Counted from the stretch's first letter, positions 1 through 8,032 are shown. The stretch: 26,235 nt of DNA from UMGS172 sp045648145 (GCA_045648145.1 JAZRNK010000122.1:1-26235); one strand, 5' to 3'. The notes: generated by a model not told the origin, from the letters alone. Numbers and translations are program-made.

Positions 1-269
1 AGAAGAGCACGTGAAAGGCCGTGGCGAATTGCGCCAGCCTGACCGGTAACACCGCCACCTGCAACACGGCAAACAATATCGAACTTGTCGAGTGTGCCGG
101 TAAGTGCGAGAGGTTGACGAACGATGAGCTTCAAGGTTTCAAGACCGAAATATTCTTCAATGTCACGGTCGTTGATGATGATTTTACCTGTACCGTTATA
201 TACGCGTACACGGGCGACAGAGCTTTTTCTTCTGCCGGTTCCGTAAAAATAAGGCTTTCCTTCAAACAT
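1..269 (-). CDS. rpsI: 30S ribosomal protein S9 (partial, C-terminus outside window)
   Basis: Small-subunit ribosomal protein that contacts 16S rRNA in the 30S head and reaches toward the P-site tRNA. The 89 visible codons begin MFEGKPYFYGTGRRKSSVAR and include the S9 signature GGGVTGQAGAIRHGLSRAL, so the identity is clear. The frame runs off the window edge, so the basic C-terminal tail is not seen. The ATG at 269 has an AAGGGAGG ribosome site about 9 bases upstream. It follows rplM with a 19-base gap, the usual rplM-rpsI pair, and is transcribed with it from the promoter at 759-787. Confidence 0.97.
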   Translation of the reverse strand, partial: MFEGKPYFYGTGRRKSSVARVRVYNGTGKIIINDRDIEEYFGLETLKLIVRQPLALTGTLDKFDIVCRVAGGGVTGQAGAIRHGLSRAL

Positions 270-288
270 CTATTTGTCCTCCCTTCAA

Positions 289-717
289 TTACAGCGACAT
301 CATTTCGGGCTTCTGTGCTGCATGGATATGCTCACTGCCCTTGTAGATGCGAAGTCTTGTAAGAGCCTGTCTGCCGATAGTGGTATCGGGAACCATGCCC
401 TTAATTGCAAGTTCCATAGCAAGCTCAGGTCTTTCTGCCATTAAGGTTGCATACTTAACCTTCTTCAAACCGCCAACATAACCTGTATGACGATAGTAGA
501 ACTTGTTTTCAAGTTTCTTTCCGGTGAGAACTGCCTTCTCGCAGTTGATAACGATTACGTGGTCGCCACAGTCAACATGAGGTGTGAAAGTGGGCTTGTT
601 CTTTCCGCGAAGAACGTTAGCAGCAATAGTAGCTACACGGCCGAGGGGTTTACCTGCAGCGTCGATAACATACCACTTGCGGCTTACTTCGCCAGCTTTT
701 GCCATATAAGTGGACAT
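289..717 (-). CDS. rplM: 50S ribosomal protein L13
   Basis: Large-subunit protein that binds 23S rRNA early in 50S assembly. The product is 142 residues, the normal bacterial length. Typical L13 blocks are RKWYVIDAAGKPLGRVAT near residues 13-30, the FTPHVDCGDHVIVINCEKAV segment, the YYRHTGYVGGLK block, and the C-terminal MVPDTTIGRQALTRLRIYKG block. The ATG at 717 has a GGAGGT site 6 bases upstream. It is the first gene of the rplM-rpsI operon, with a consensus promoter about 40 bases upstream. The 5' UTR is only about 35 nt, too short for a folded autoregulatory leader. Confidence 0.98.
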   Translation of the reverse strand: MSTYMAKAGEVSRKWYVIDAAGKPLGRVATIAANVLRGKNKPTFTPHVDCGDHVIVINCEKAVLTGKKLENKFYYRHTGYVGGLKKVKYATLMAERPELAMELAIKGMVPDTTIGRQALTRLRIYKGSEHIHAAQKPEMMSL

Positions 718-758
718 AATACTACCTCCAACATAATTTTCTTTATTTGAGCCTTGTT

Positions 759-787
759 ATGATAGCATAGGTGAAATAAAATGTCAA
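759..787 (-). promoter_or_regulatory. sigma-A promoter of rplM-rpsI
   Basis: Reading the minus strand, TTGACA (787-782) is followed by a 17-base spacer and TATCAT (764-759). This gives a start of transcription near 752 and a short leader with the rplM ribosome site. Confidence 0.85.
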
Positions 788-903
788 CACCAAAATTTCA
801 AAATTTTAATTTAGAATTCACAATCTCACGTTTTCTCTTGTTTTCTCGTTTTTTCTCTTATTTGCTAATTTTTAATTTTTAAAATTTGTGCGATATTTAC
901 ACC

Positions 904-932
904 TTGAACGCGTAAAGTTTATATGTTATAAT
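904..932 (+). promoter_or_regulatory. sigma-A promoter of the dnaD-like/helicase-loader operon
   Basis: TTGAAC (904-909), a 17-base spacer and TATAAT (927-932) lie 30 bases before the start codon at 963. It is divergent from the rplM promoter. The 115 bases between the two promoters are AT-rich homopolymer tracts with no visible gene. Confidence 0.85.
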
Positions 933-962
933 GTCGTTAAATAGGCAAAAGAGGTGAAAAAT

Positions 963-1913
963 ATGGGCTATTATCTTAATCCGGCAGAGCTAACTTCTAT
1001 GTTTCCTGTCCCCTCGTCGATAATTGACGATTACATAAAGCTTGCCACCGAGGTACAGCTTAAGGTCTTACTGTACGGAATTAGAAATTCGGACAAAAAA
1101 TATGACGTTGATATTATTTCCGAAGCACTTAATATAGATAATAGCGAGGTGGCTGACGCTCTTGATTTTTGGGCAGACTGCGGTGTGCTGTGTCAGACCG
1201 AGGAAGCCAAAAAGCAACCCATTGAAGAAAGTGTCAAAAAGCCTTCACCAACAAAACCGACGGCTATCTTAAGGAACGCCGTCAAACCCAACCGTGAAGA
1301 ATCGGCAAGACGAGGACTTGAGTGTCCTGAAATTGCCTTTATTTTGCACGAAACCGAGCAGAAATTCGGACGAGTTTTACGACAGAGCGAAATTTCGTCT
1401 TTAGTCTGGCTTTATGACGACCAAGGGCTTGACGCATCGCTCATATTAATGATTGTCGGTTTTGCTGTCTCGGAAGGAAGGGCAAACATCGGCTTTATTG
1501 AACGCACGGCGCTCGACTGGATAAACGACGGCGTTACCGATATTGACTCGGCCGAAAAACGCTTGATTGACATTCGCGCCAAACGTACCGCCTGGCACTT
1601 GGTCGAAACTGCCATGGGTATTGAGCACCGTTCACCCTCTAAGGCTGAGCTTGAGGCGGCTGACAAATGGGTTAACGAATGGAACTACGGCAGAGACATT
1701 TTAAGAACCGCTTATGAGGCTTGTGTAGATTCTACTTCTAAATTTTCTATGCCCTACATTAAAAAAATTATATCCGAATGGCACAAAAACGGTGTCAAAA
1801 CCGTTGGCGACATAACACGTCTTACCGCAAAAAAGGAAACAAAAAAGAAATCGAGCGGTGACGAATATCTGGAATTTGTCAATTCCATCATTAGAAGCAA
1901 CGAGGAGGACTGA
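963..1913 (+). CDS. DnaD-domain primosomal protein
   Basis: A 316-residue DnaD-family protein, expected to help load the replicative helicase at origins or restarted forks. The N-terminal part (about 1-80) looks like the winged-helix domain of DnaD. A charged Lys/Pro linker (about 80-115) leads to two DnaD/DnaB_2-type helical repeats (about 120-195 and 205-275). The second ends in YIKKIISEWHKNG, matching the YxxxIxxxW signature that contributes to DNA binding. The start is ATG 963, 6 bases after GAGGTG (951-956). An upstream in-frame GTG at 954 lies inside that ribosome site, so I rejected it. The helicase loader follows after 2 bases. It could be called DnaD or a DnaB/DnaD-like paralogue; one window cannot separate these. 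Confidence 0.88.
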   Translation: MGYYLNPAELTSMFPVPSSIIDDYIKLATEVQLKVLLYGIRNSDKKYDVDIISEALNIDNSEVADALDFWADCGVLCQTEEAKKQPIEESVKKPSPTKPTAILRNAVKPNREESARRGLECPEIAFILHETEQKFGRVLRQSEISSLVWLYDDQGLDASLILMIVGFAVSEGRANIGFIERTALDWINDGVTDIDSAEKRLIDIRAKRTAWHLVETAMGIEHRSPSKAELEAADKWVNEWNYGRDILRTAYEACVDSTSKFSMPYIKKIISEWHKNGVKTVGDITRLTAKKETKKKSSGDEYLEFVNSIIRSNEED

Positions 1914-1915
1914 AT

Positions 1916-2887
1916 ATGGCTTTTTCAAACGAGGCGCTGAAAACCGCTCTTGAAACGGTGCTTGAACGCAAAAAAAATGCCGAACGAAAACATGAAGCGC
2001 AAAAACAGACAATATACAGTTCTACCCCCGAATTAAAGGACCTTGAAACACAATTACAAATAAAAAGCTCACAAATGGCGGTGGCAACCCTTAGCGGAGA
2101 CACCGATAAGTCTGCCACGCTTTTTTCCGAAATAAATGACATTAGGGTCTGCCGCGACCAGCTTTACGAGGCGGTTAATTTTCCTAAAGAGCCCGAACAC
2201 ATCTGCAAGATATGTAAGGACACAGGATATGTCGGCAATACGCTTTGCAGCTGTGTTAAGGATATTGCAGCAAAAAACTGCTATTCGGCCCTTATCAGCG
2301 AAATGCCAATAAAGGAATCAACCTTTAGCACCTTCGACCTTGGCTATTATAAAGACGAAAAGAATGAAAACGACGTTTCACCTAAAAGACAAATGGCAAA
2401 GGTTTTGAAAATATGCAAAGATTTTACCGACAGCTTCCCTAACGGCGCTAATCTGTTGCTTTCAGGCAAAAGTGGTCTTGGGAAAACGCATCTTTCATTA
2501 GCTATTGCCAATGAGTTAATAAAACGCGATTACAGTGTTATTTACGGTACAGCGCAAAACCTTATAAACGAAGTTAGCCGCGAGGCCTTTGACCGCTCGG
2601 GCTCAACCGAGAAGATTGACAGCCTTACCTCCTGCGATTTGCTTATTTTGGATGATTTGGGAACTGAGTTTTCAACACAGTTAAGTGTTTCGGTTGTGTA
2701 CAATATAATTAATACACGAATGCTTAAAAATCTTTCGACCGTTATAAGCACAAATCTTGATATTAAAGAGGTTTGCGAGTTTTATAACGACCGAATCGCC
2801 TCAAGAATTGTCGGAAACTACACAATTTGTACGTTTTTTGGTGATGATATAAGAAAAATCAAGGCCGCCAATCGTTACAAAAAATAA
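1916..2887 (+). CDS. DnaC/DnaI-type AAA+ replicative helicase loader
   Basis: A 323-residue ATPase predicted to load the replicative helicase with the DnaD-like protein encoded just upstream. The N-terminal third is a charged helical segment. It is followed by a cysteine cluster (C97, C100, C111, C113; CKIC...CSC), like the zinc-binding region of DnaI. The AAA+ domain has a Walker A motif GKSGLGKT at 184-191 and a Walker B motif LLILDDLG at 242-249. A sensor region STNL lies near 278-281 and an arginine-rich NDRIASRI near 291-298. The ATG at 1916 follows GAGGAGG (1902-1908), which lies inside the end of the upstream gene. IstB-like transposition ATPases share this fold, but the zinc cluster, DnaD partner and lack of a transposase favour the replication role. 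Confidence 0.9.
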   Translation: MAFSNEALKTALETVLERKKNAERKHEAQKQTIYSSTPELKDLETQLQIKSSQMAVATLSGDTDKSATLFSEINDIRVCRDQLYEAVNFPKEPEHICKICKDTGYVGNTLCSCVKDIAAKNCYSALISEMPIKESTFSTFDLGYYKDEKNENDVSPKRQMAKVLKICKDFTDSFPNGANLLLSGKSGLGKTHLSLAIANELIKRDYSVIYGTAQNLINEVSREAFDRSGSTEKIDSLTSCDLLILDDLGTEFSTQLSVSVVYNIINTRMLKNLSTVISTNLDIKEVCEFYNDRIASRIVGNYTICTFFGDDIRKIKAANRYKK

Positions 2888-2892
2888 ATTTT

Positions 2893-2923
2893 AAGGGGTG
2901 TACTATAAAACAGTGCACCCTTT
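2893..2923 (+). terminator. rho-independent terminator after the helicase loader
   Basis: A 12-bp stem (2893-2904 with 2912-2923, two G-U pairs) closes a 7-base loop and continues into a T-rich run. It ends the operon 6 bases after the stop codon. Confidence 0.75.
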
Positions 2924-2952
2924 TAATTTAAAAAATTTACATTTCTAAATCC

Positions 2953-2981
2953 TTGAAAAAAGCCATATAATGTGGTATAAT
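2953..2981 (+). promoter_or_regulatory. sigma-A promoter of the DtxR-like gene
   Basis: TTGAAA (2953-2958), a 17-base spacer and TATAAT (2976-2981). Transcription should begin near 2988, giving a leader of only about 22 nt. I see no clear inverted-repeat operator over it. Confidence 0.8.
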
Positions 2982-3009
2982 TATAAAAAACTATAAAGGA
3001 GGATTGCCT

Positions 3010-3378
3010 ATGCATTTACAAGAATCGGGTGAAATGTACCTTGAAGCTGTGTATGTACTGTCTAAAGAGCACAGTAGTGTCCGTTCGATTGACGTTTGCG
3101 AATACATGGGCTATTCGAAGCCAAGTGTCAGCCGTGCGATAGGACTGCTTAAAAACGGCGGTTATGTTTTGGTTGATAAGGACGGTTTTTTAAGTCTTTC
3201 GCCCACCGGTCTTGAGGTAGCGCAAAAAATTTACGAGCGTCACACCATTATGTCAGAATTTCTTATAAAACTTGGGGTTGACCCCAAAACCGCCTCAAAA
3301 GACGCTTGCAAGATGGAACACGACATCAGCGACGAATCGTTCAGAGCCATTAAGAATTTTATATTGAAAAATAACTAA
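3010..3378 (+). CDS. DtxR/MntR-family metal-dependent transcriptional regulator (minimal form)
   Basis: A 122-residue winged-helix repressor of the DtxR/MntR family, expected to bind DNA when loaded with Fe(II) or Mn(II). The helix-turn-helix spans about residues 25-60 and the dimer/metal domain about 65-122. There is no SH3-like C-terminal domain, and the protein is shorter than Bacillus MntR (142). Aligned by eye, the primary metal-site positions carry Met9, Cys100, Glu103 and His104, as in DtxR (Met10, Cys102, Glu105, His106). The MntR-type Asp/Glu ligands are missing. His78 of the ancillary site is kept, but the other two ancillary ligands appear to be Ser. ATG 3010 lies 7 bases after AGGAGG; the in-frame TTG at 3004 is too close to that site. 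The gene stands alone, with no feoB or mntH beside it to reveal the target. Confidence 0.85.
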   Translation: MHLQESGEMYLEAVYVLSKEHSSVRSIDVCEYMGYSKPSVSRAIGLLKNGGYVLVDKDGFLSLSPTGLEVAQKIYERHTIMSEFLIKLGVDPKTASKDACKMEHDISDESFRAIKNFILKNN

Positions 3379-3380
3379 AC

Positions 3381-3412
3381 AAAAAGCACTTGTGATATCA
3401 CAAGTGCTTTTT
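3381..3412. terminator. bidirectional terminator, perfect palindrome
   Basis: A fully symmetrical 32-base palindrome (AAAAAGCACTTGTGAT and its reverse complement) lies 2 bases after the stop of the regulator and 3 bases beyond the stop of the convergent GH16 gene. The A tract on one side and T tract on the other let it end transcription from both directions. Confidence 0.9.
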
Positions 3413-3415
3413 TGT

Positions 3416-4828
3416 TTATTCGTAATTAAAATACCAACCGTCTTTTTGAAGAACCTGAACATAATCAATAGTGAAAATGTTTTTTCCGTTGGTCCAACAA
3501 TCTGAATATAAATCAGGCTTCTTCATACATACCATTTTGTCTTCCGGATGGTCATCAGGGAAATGGTTTTTATTTGTTCCAGGTGCAAATGAAAGAACTA
3601 TGTAATGAGGATTTTTATAAAGATGCGCGTTTTCAGTGCCTTTATAAATATAATCCAAAGTACAGGTGCCGTCACGGTAGAAGGCAACGTGTTCCTCGTC
3701 CCAAAGCACCGCAAAATTGTGGAAAGCCTCACTCATCAAACGGTCGGGAGTACGCTGCTTAAGCGGTCCTACCCAAAATTCACTATCGGTATTTTTATAC
3801 GCGCCGTCTATAGTGACATAAGTATGCTTTTCTTTGATACCAAGTGAGTCACCCTGCAATTTGCCTTTTACGGTTTCGTGAACAACATTCATATAATAAT
3901 GCGAACCACTCCAGCACTCCATAACATCGAACTCTAAAATGTCTAAATTAGGAGTAGTTCCACTATCCCACAGCCAGAAGCAATGCCAGAGGCTATCACC
4001 ATCAGCAAGCTTAGCGCTGATTTCTGAAAGACCGTATGTAAACATAACCTTGTTTTTTGTGGTTGCAAACACACCGTAAAAATAATCGTCGTCATAAGTG
4101 GCAGCCTGGAACATCTTACCGTCTTTTACATAAATATTTTTGGGTGAGTTTGAACGATAAACTGTTCTATCATACCAGCCGCCCAAGCCTGCTTCTTCAT
4201 AATCGGCAACATTCCAAATTTTCGAATCTAAACTTGTGCCGTCAAACTCATCGGTCCACACAAGACGATACTCTAAATCGTTATAATATGTACCGTTCTC
4301 AGTATTAGCATTAAGAATATTATCCGACTTGAAATCGTTAGCAAGATGCTGCAGAGCATAGGTTAACGAATAATTTCTGCCACCATTGACAAAAAGCTTT
4401 GTACCCTTTGCTTCAATAGAGTATTTTTCATGCTCATTTATTTTAACTACACCATCACGCGAACAGTCACCTACAACTATTTCATTGGCTGTTTCAGGTG
4501 CGTCATCACGCACAACTTCAAGCTCTTTGCCGGTTTTCTCTTTTATAAGGTCAACAAATTTTTGAACTTCGTTTACAACCAAATATGAAATATTATATTT
4601 AGGCAAGACGAATTTATAATCACCTAATTTTTCTGCATCAAGAGGAAACGATGACTCTACGACAGTTGAATTATCGGTTGATGCACTTATATTGTCGTTG
4701 GACACAGTTGAGTTGTCTGTTGATGCAGCTGGTTGAGAAACGTTACCATCAGTATCGGTTGAACCGCCACAGGCAATAAACGACAGACACATAATTAAAC
4801 ATAAAGCTATTGATAAGATTTTTTTCAT
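3416..4828 (-). CDS. GH16 family glycoside hydrolase, lipoprotein
   Basis: A 470-residue surface lipoprotein predicted to hydrolyse beta-1,3/1,4-glucans (laminarin, lichenan or similar). A lysine-started hydrophobic signal ends in a lipobox with Cys20 (SFIAC). A Ser/Thr/Asn-rich linker with repeated STDNSTV follows (about 25-60). Next comes an alpha/beta domain (about 60-170) resembling the accessory N-terminal domains of other glycosidases, then a GH16 domain (about 185-457). The catalytic motif is EFDVME at 299-304, fitting the bulged ExDxxE pattern with both glutamates present. ATG 4828 lies 5 bases after AGAGGTG. A longer in-frame ATG at 4843 overlaps the upstream stop as ATGA but has no ribosome site. 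The exact substrate cannot be read from the sequence. Confidence 0.87.
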   Translation of the reverse strand: MKKILSIALCLIMCLSFIACGGSTDTDGNVSQPAASTDNSTVSNDNISASTDNSTVVESSFPLDAEKLGDYKFVLPKYNISYLVVNEVQKFVDLIKEKTGKELEVVRDDAPETANEIVVGDCSRDGVVKINEHEKYSIEAKGTKLFVNGGRNYSLTYALQHLANDFKSDNILNANTENGTYYNDLEYRLVWTDEFDGTSLDSKIWNVADYEEAGLGGWYDRTVYRSNSPKNIYVKDGKMFQAATYDDDYFYGVFATTKNKVMFTYGLSEISAKLADGDSLWHCFWLWDSGTTPNLDILEFDVMECWSGSHYYMNVVHETVKGKLQGDSLGIKEKHTYVTIDGAYKNTDSEFWVGPLKQRTPDRLMSEAFHNFAVLWDEEHVAFYRDGTCTLDYIYKGTENAHLYKNPHYIVLSFAPGTNKNHFPDDHPEDKMVCMKKPDLYSDCWTNGKNIFTIDYVQVLQKDGWYFNYE

Positions 4829-4839
4829 TATTACACCTC

Positions 4840-5538
4840 TCATTTTGGCTGTTCTTTACTGCCTAACGGGATGATTTTTTCAAACAGGCAGGTATAATCT
4901 GCAGTAACAAGACGGTCCTCATGTAAAGATCCAAAATACCAATGGTTAAATTTAACCGATTTCGCCAATTCTTCAAAATAACCGTTAAGCTTGTTGACCT
5001 TTTCGGGTTGCCCTTTTCTCAACAGCATTGAGCTTTTTACAAGCAAGGGCGGCTCATGCGTGATGATATAATCAACCTTAAGCCCTGCCTCATCAAGATT
5101 GTGAGCACCGACGGCTAACTGCTCTGGCGTAGGAAGCTCCTCCTTAAACCAGATACCGTGCTCTTCAGTATTTCGCACCTCGCGGTCATCGCTTTCGCCA
5201 CCGCCGAAGGTGAATATCGAAACACCATCGATGTTGAAAATCTGACCGCGCATAAGGTGATACAAATTACCACTTATGCGGTGGACGTGGCCACCCTTCC
5301 ATATAGTTTCATGGCAACGGTTGATTTTACTGAAGTTTTCGTGAGTACCGTCAATAAAGCAAACGGTAAATTTACGGCTTCCCAAATACTCAACAACGCT
5401 TTTTTCACGTTTTGAGCCATCCCACAAATAGCCAAAATCACCACAGATAATAAGTATATCACCCGCTTTGAGCTTACGCCATTCAGCGTCGTACAACCTG
5501 GACTCATCACCGTGCATATCACCTGTTACGTAAATCAC
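4840..5538 (-). CDS. Calcineurin-like metallophosphoesterase with altered metal-site motifs
   Basis: A 232-residue cytoplasmic protein of the metallophosphoesterase fold. Motifs in order are GDMHGD (6-11), GDFG (33-36), GTHEN (64-68), THEPP (160-164) and GSLH (203-206). The family rule is D-x-H, GD, GNH[ED], H and GHxH. Here the GNH Asn is Thr and the first His of GHxH is Ser, so two metal ligands look substituted and activity may be reduced or changed. GTG 5538 lies 6 bases after GGGGGTG and gives MIYVTGDMHGD. A TTG at 5598 opens a longer frame without a good site. It is co-transcribed with the GH16 lipoprotein, whose start region overlaps its stop; a functional link is not obvious. Confidence 0.82.
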   Translation of the reverse strand: MIYVTGDMHGDESRLYDAEWRKLKAGDILIICGDFGYLWDGSKREKSVVEYLGSRKFTVCFIDGTHENFSKINRCHETIWKGGHVHRISGNLYHLMRGQIFNIDGVSIFTFGGGESDDREVRNTEEHGIWFKEELPTPEQLAVGAHNLDEAGLKVDYIITHEPPLLVKSSMLLRKGQPEKVNKLNGYFEELAKSVKFNHWYFGSLHEDRLVTADYTCLFEKIIPLGSKEQPK

Positions 5539-5617
5539 AGCACTCACCCCCCGAAACACCGAATATTTTGATAAAATACCTCTTTTATTTTTAGGCAACT
5601 GTTGCTATAATGATTAT

Positions 5618-5646
5618 AGTATACTATTCTTTTTAATCTTTTTCAA
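5618..5646 (-). promoter_or_regulatory. promoter of the phosphoesterase/GH16 operon, in a divergent region
   Basis: On the minus strand, TTGAAA (5646-5641), a 17-base spacer and TATACT (5623-5618). Its -35 box overlaps the ribosome-site region of the divergent carboxypeptidase gene. The odd palindrome CTATAATGATTATAG at 5605-5619 touches the -10 box. A forward promoter is less clear: TAGGCA (5592-5597), 17 bases and TATAGT (5615-5620) is the best candidate. Confidence 0.7.
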
Positions 5647-5657
5647 GGGGATAAACA

Positions 5658-7010
5658 ATGGTCAAAAAATTTTTTTGCATAACCGTTTGTATTTTAATAT
5701 TAGTTTCAGCCGCAGTCGTGCCCGTATCGGCGTTTGTTCCGACAAATTTCGACATTGATGCCGAGGGTGCTTTACTCATCAATATGGACACCGAGGACAT
5801 ACTTTATTCTAAAAATATCGACAGCAAGCTTTACCCTGCATCACTGACCAAACTGATGACGGCACTTGTTTTATATGAGAATTCAACTGACCTCGACAAT
5901 GAAACCATAACCGTTTCGGAATATGCCATAAAATCGCTTGACGGTACCGATTCTTCGACCGGTGGCTTAATGGTGGGCGAGGTTTTGACCGTAAGACAAA
6001 TGCTTTATGTTCTGCTTTTGCACTCGGCTAACGATGGTGCTAACGCCATTGCTGAGCACGTTGCCGGTGATATCGATTCATTTGTAAGCCTTATGAACGC
6101 AAAAGCGCAGGAATTGGGAATGGTCGGTACACACTACGAAAACGCACATGGTCTGCACGACAGCAACCATTACACCACCGTCCGCGATATGTATATTTTA
6201 AGCAAGGCGTTTTTATCGGTTGACGTACTTAAAGAGGTTGGTTATTCAACCACCTATACCATGGAGGCAACCAATAAAAACTCAAAGCGCAAATTCACCT
6301 CAACCAACCTGCTTTTACTTAACAACGGTCAGAAATGTACTGCTGAAAAATACAAAAATCAAACCTATTACTATAAATATGCCAAAGGATTAAAAACCGG
6401 CTACACCGATAACGCAGGCCGTTGCCTTGTTTCAACCGCATCAAAAAACGGCTATAACTATATGTGTATTGTTATGAATTGTCCCGTTTATGACCAAAAC
6501 GGCAGAAAAATACGCATAGAATTTGGTGACACAAAGGCCCTTTACGAGTGGGCTTTCAACGAATTTGAATACAAACCCATCCTCGATGCCAATCAGATTA
6601 TCGACGAGGCACCGGTCGAGCTTTCGTGGGACACCGACTATGTTTCGGTCTGTCCTGCTGAAAACGTCTCGGCAGTAATACCCAAGGTTGCCGACTCCTC
6701 AACCATCAGCTACAACGTACAATGGAATAAAGAAATTTACACCGCCCCTATAAAACGCGGTGAGGTTTTAGGTATATGCGAAATTATTTATGCCGGTGAG
6801 GTTTTAGATACCGTTACCGTTGTAGCCTCTCAGGATGTTGAGCGAAGCACCGTTATGTACGTAATTACGAGTATTAAAAACTTCTTCCAGACCGTATTTA
6901 GTTCTGTTCCCTTCCTAATTATACTTAGCGTCATAGTTTTGGCCATTATTATATTTATAATCACCTGCGTTGTCATCAACTCACCCCGACGTCGCAGACG
7001 CAGATATTAA
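5658..7010 (+). CDS. D-alanyl-D-alanine carboxypeptidase (peptidase S11, low-molecular-weight PBP)
   Basis: Trims the terminal D-Ala from peptidoglycan stem peptides on the outer face of the membrane. The 450-residue product has a signal peptide (about 1-25). The complete penicillin-binding triad is present: SLTK with Ser62 and Lys65, SAN at 123-125, and KTG at 246-248. The C-terminal domain (about 300-400) is beta-rich, as in PBP5-type enzymes. A hydrophobic helix (about 415-440) and an Arg-rich tail then anchor it, where many relatives have only an amphipathic helix. ATG 5658 follows AAGGGG (5645-5650). The pseudouridine synthase starts 9 bases after the stop. A second, partial enzyme of this family is at the end of the window. 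Confidence 0.93.
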   Translation: MVKKFFCITVCILILVSAAVVPVSAFVPTNFDIDAEGALLINMDTEDILYSKNIDSKLYPASLTKLMTALVLYENSTDLDNETITVSEYAIKSLDGTDSSTGGLMVGEVLTVRQMLYVLLLHSANDGANAIAEHVAGDIDSFVSLMNAKAQELGMVGTHYENAHGLHDSNHYTTVRDMYILSKAFLSVDVLKEVGYSTTYTMEATNKNSKRKFTSTNLLLLNNGQKCTAEKYKNQTYYYKYAKGLKTGYTDNAGRCLVSTASKNGYNYMCIVMNCPVYDQNGRKIRIEFGDTKALYEWAFNEFEYKPILDANQIIDEAPVELSWDTDYVSVCPAENVSAVIPKVADSSTISYNVQWNKEIYTAPIKRGEVLGICEIIYAGEVLDTVTVVASQDVERSTVMYVITSIKNFFQTVFSSVPFLIILSVIVLAIIIFIITCVVINSPRRRRRRY

Positions 7011-7019
7011 GGTGCAGAT

Positions 7020-7994
7020 ATGAAAACTTTTACCATAGGCAAAAACGACGCAGGACAACGGTTGGACAAGTTTGTTACCAAGGCAGCACCAACGCTACCC
7101 ACCGCCCTACTCTATAAGTATATTCGGCTCAAGCGTATCAAGGTTGACGGCAAACGTGCTGAAATAAGCACTAAATTAGCCGTCGGCAATATTGTTGATA
7201 TGTATATTAATGACGAGTTTTTTGAGCCCAAGGCACCAAAATACGACTTTTTATCAGCCTCAAACAGCATCGACATCGTTTACGAGGATGAAAATATTTT
7301 ACTGGTTGACAAAAGACAAGGCGTACTTGTTCATCCTGATGACAACAACTATACCGACACGCTTATTGCCAGAATTCAGAAATATTTGTATGAAAAAGGC
7401 GAATACGACCCCGAAAGTGAAAACAGCTTTCGACCTGCACTTGCCAACCGTATCGACCGTAACACAGGCGGAATTGTTATTGCCGCAAAAAATGCCGAGT
7501 CTTTGCGTATTTTATGCGACAAAATAAAGCAACGCGAGATTGACAAATGGTATTTAGCGGTAGTACACGGGACACCCAAAAAGCGAGAAGATACACTCGA
7601 AGGCTTTCTTGAAAAGAATGAGGATAAAAACCGCGTCTTTATAAAGCAAAGTAAAACCGACGAAGCACGTACCATAAAGACAAAATATTCGGTGCTTGAC
7701 AGTACAAAGGACCTCTCACTTTTAAAGGTTGAACTGTTAACAGGGCGTACACATCAGATAAGAGCGCATCTGTCGTCAATCGGACATTCGTTGTTGGGCG
7801 ACGGTAAATACGGCAAAAACGCCAAGGATAAAGCCGAAGGCTTTAAGCACCAAGCCTTATACTCTTACAGATTAAGGTTTAATTTTACTACCGACGCCGG
7901 CATCCTTTCCTACCTTAACGGCAAGACCTTTGAGGTTGACTCGGTATGGTTTGCCGACAAGCTGTTCCCCAACTGCAAATATAAAAGATTATGA
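7020..7994 (+). CDS. RluA-family 23S rRNA pseudouridine synthase
   Basis: Converts specific uridines in rRNA (possibly tRNA) to pseudouridine. The 324-residue protein has an N-terminal S4-like RNA-binding domain (about 12-75) and an RluA catalytic domain (about 85-310). The catalytic motif NRIDRNTGG puts the active Asp at residue 146 (usual family form HRLDxxTSG). The later motif GRTHQIRAHLSSIGHSLLGD is typical of the family. The start has an AAGGTG site (7009-7014) overlapping the upstream stop, so it is translated as a pair with the carboxypeptidase gene. It could correspond to RluC- or RluD-type specificity; sequence alone does not decide. Confidence 0.92.
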   Translation: MKTFTIGKNDAGQRLDKFVTKAAPTLPTALLYKYIRLKRIKVDGKRAEISTKLAVGNIVDMYINDEFFEPKAPKYDFLSASNSIDIVYEDENILLVDKRQGVLVHPDDNNYTDTLIARIQKYLYEKGEYDPESENSFRPALANRIDRNTGGIVIAAKNAESLRILCDKIKQREIDKWYLAVVHGTPKKREDTLEGFLEKNEDKNRVFIKQSKTDEARTIKTKYSVLDSTKDLSLLKVELLTGRTHQIRAHLSSIGHSLLGDGKYGKNAKDKAEGFKHQALYSYRLRFNFTTDAGILSYLNGKTFEVDSVWFADKLFPNCKYKRL

Positions 7995-7995
7995 A

Positions 7996-8025
7996 AAAAC
8001 ACACCAACTACAGTTGGTGTGTTTT
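7996..8025. terminator. bidirectional terminator
   Basis: A 14-bp perfect stem (7996-8009 with 8012-8025) closes only AC. It begins with AAAA and ends with TTTT. It separates the convergent pseudouridine synthase and dCMP deaminase genes. Confidence 0.88.
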
Positions 8026-8032
8026 CGTTTTA

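Noticed and set aside
718..760. Ribosomal-protein L13 leader structure before rplM
   Set aside because: The leader is only about 35 nt and contains no stable stem.
788..903. AT-rich tract as a replication origin beside the dnaD-like gene
   Set aside because: No DnaA-box cluster (TTATCCACA type), no dnaA or dnaN nearby; it is simply the space between divergent promoters.
954..962. GTG at 954 as start of the DnaD-like gene
   Set aside because: It lies inside the GAGGTG ribosome site that is correctly spaced for ATG 963.
1916..2887. IstB-type transposition ATPase
   Set aside because: There is no istA transposase or terminal inverted repeat; the zinc cluster and the DnaD partner fit a replication loader.
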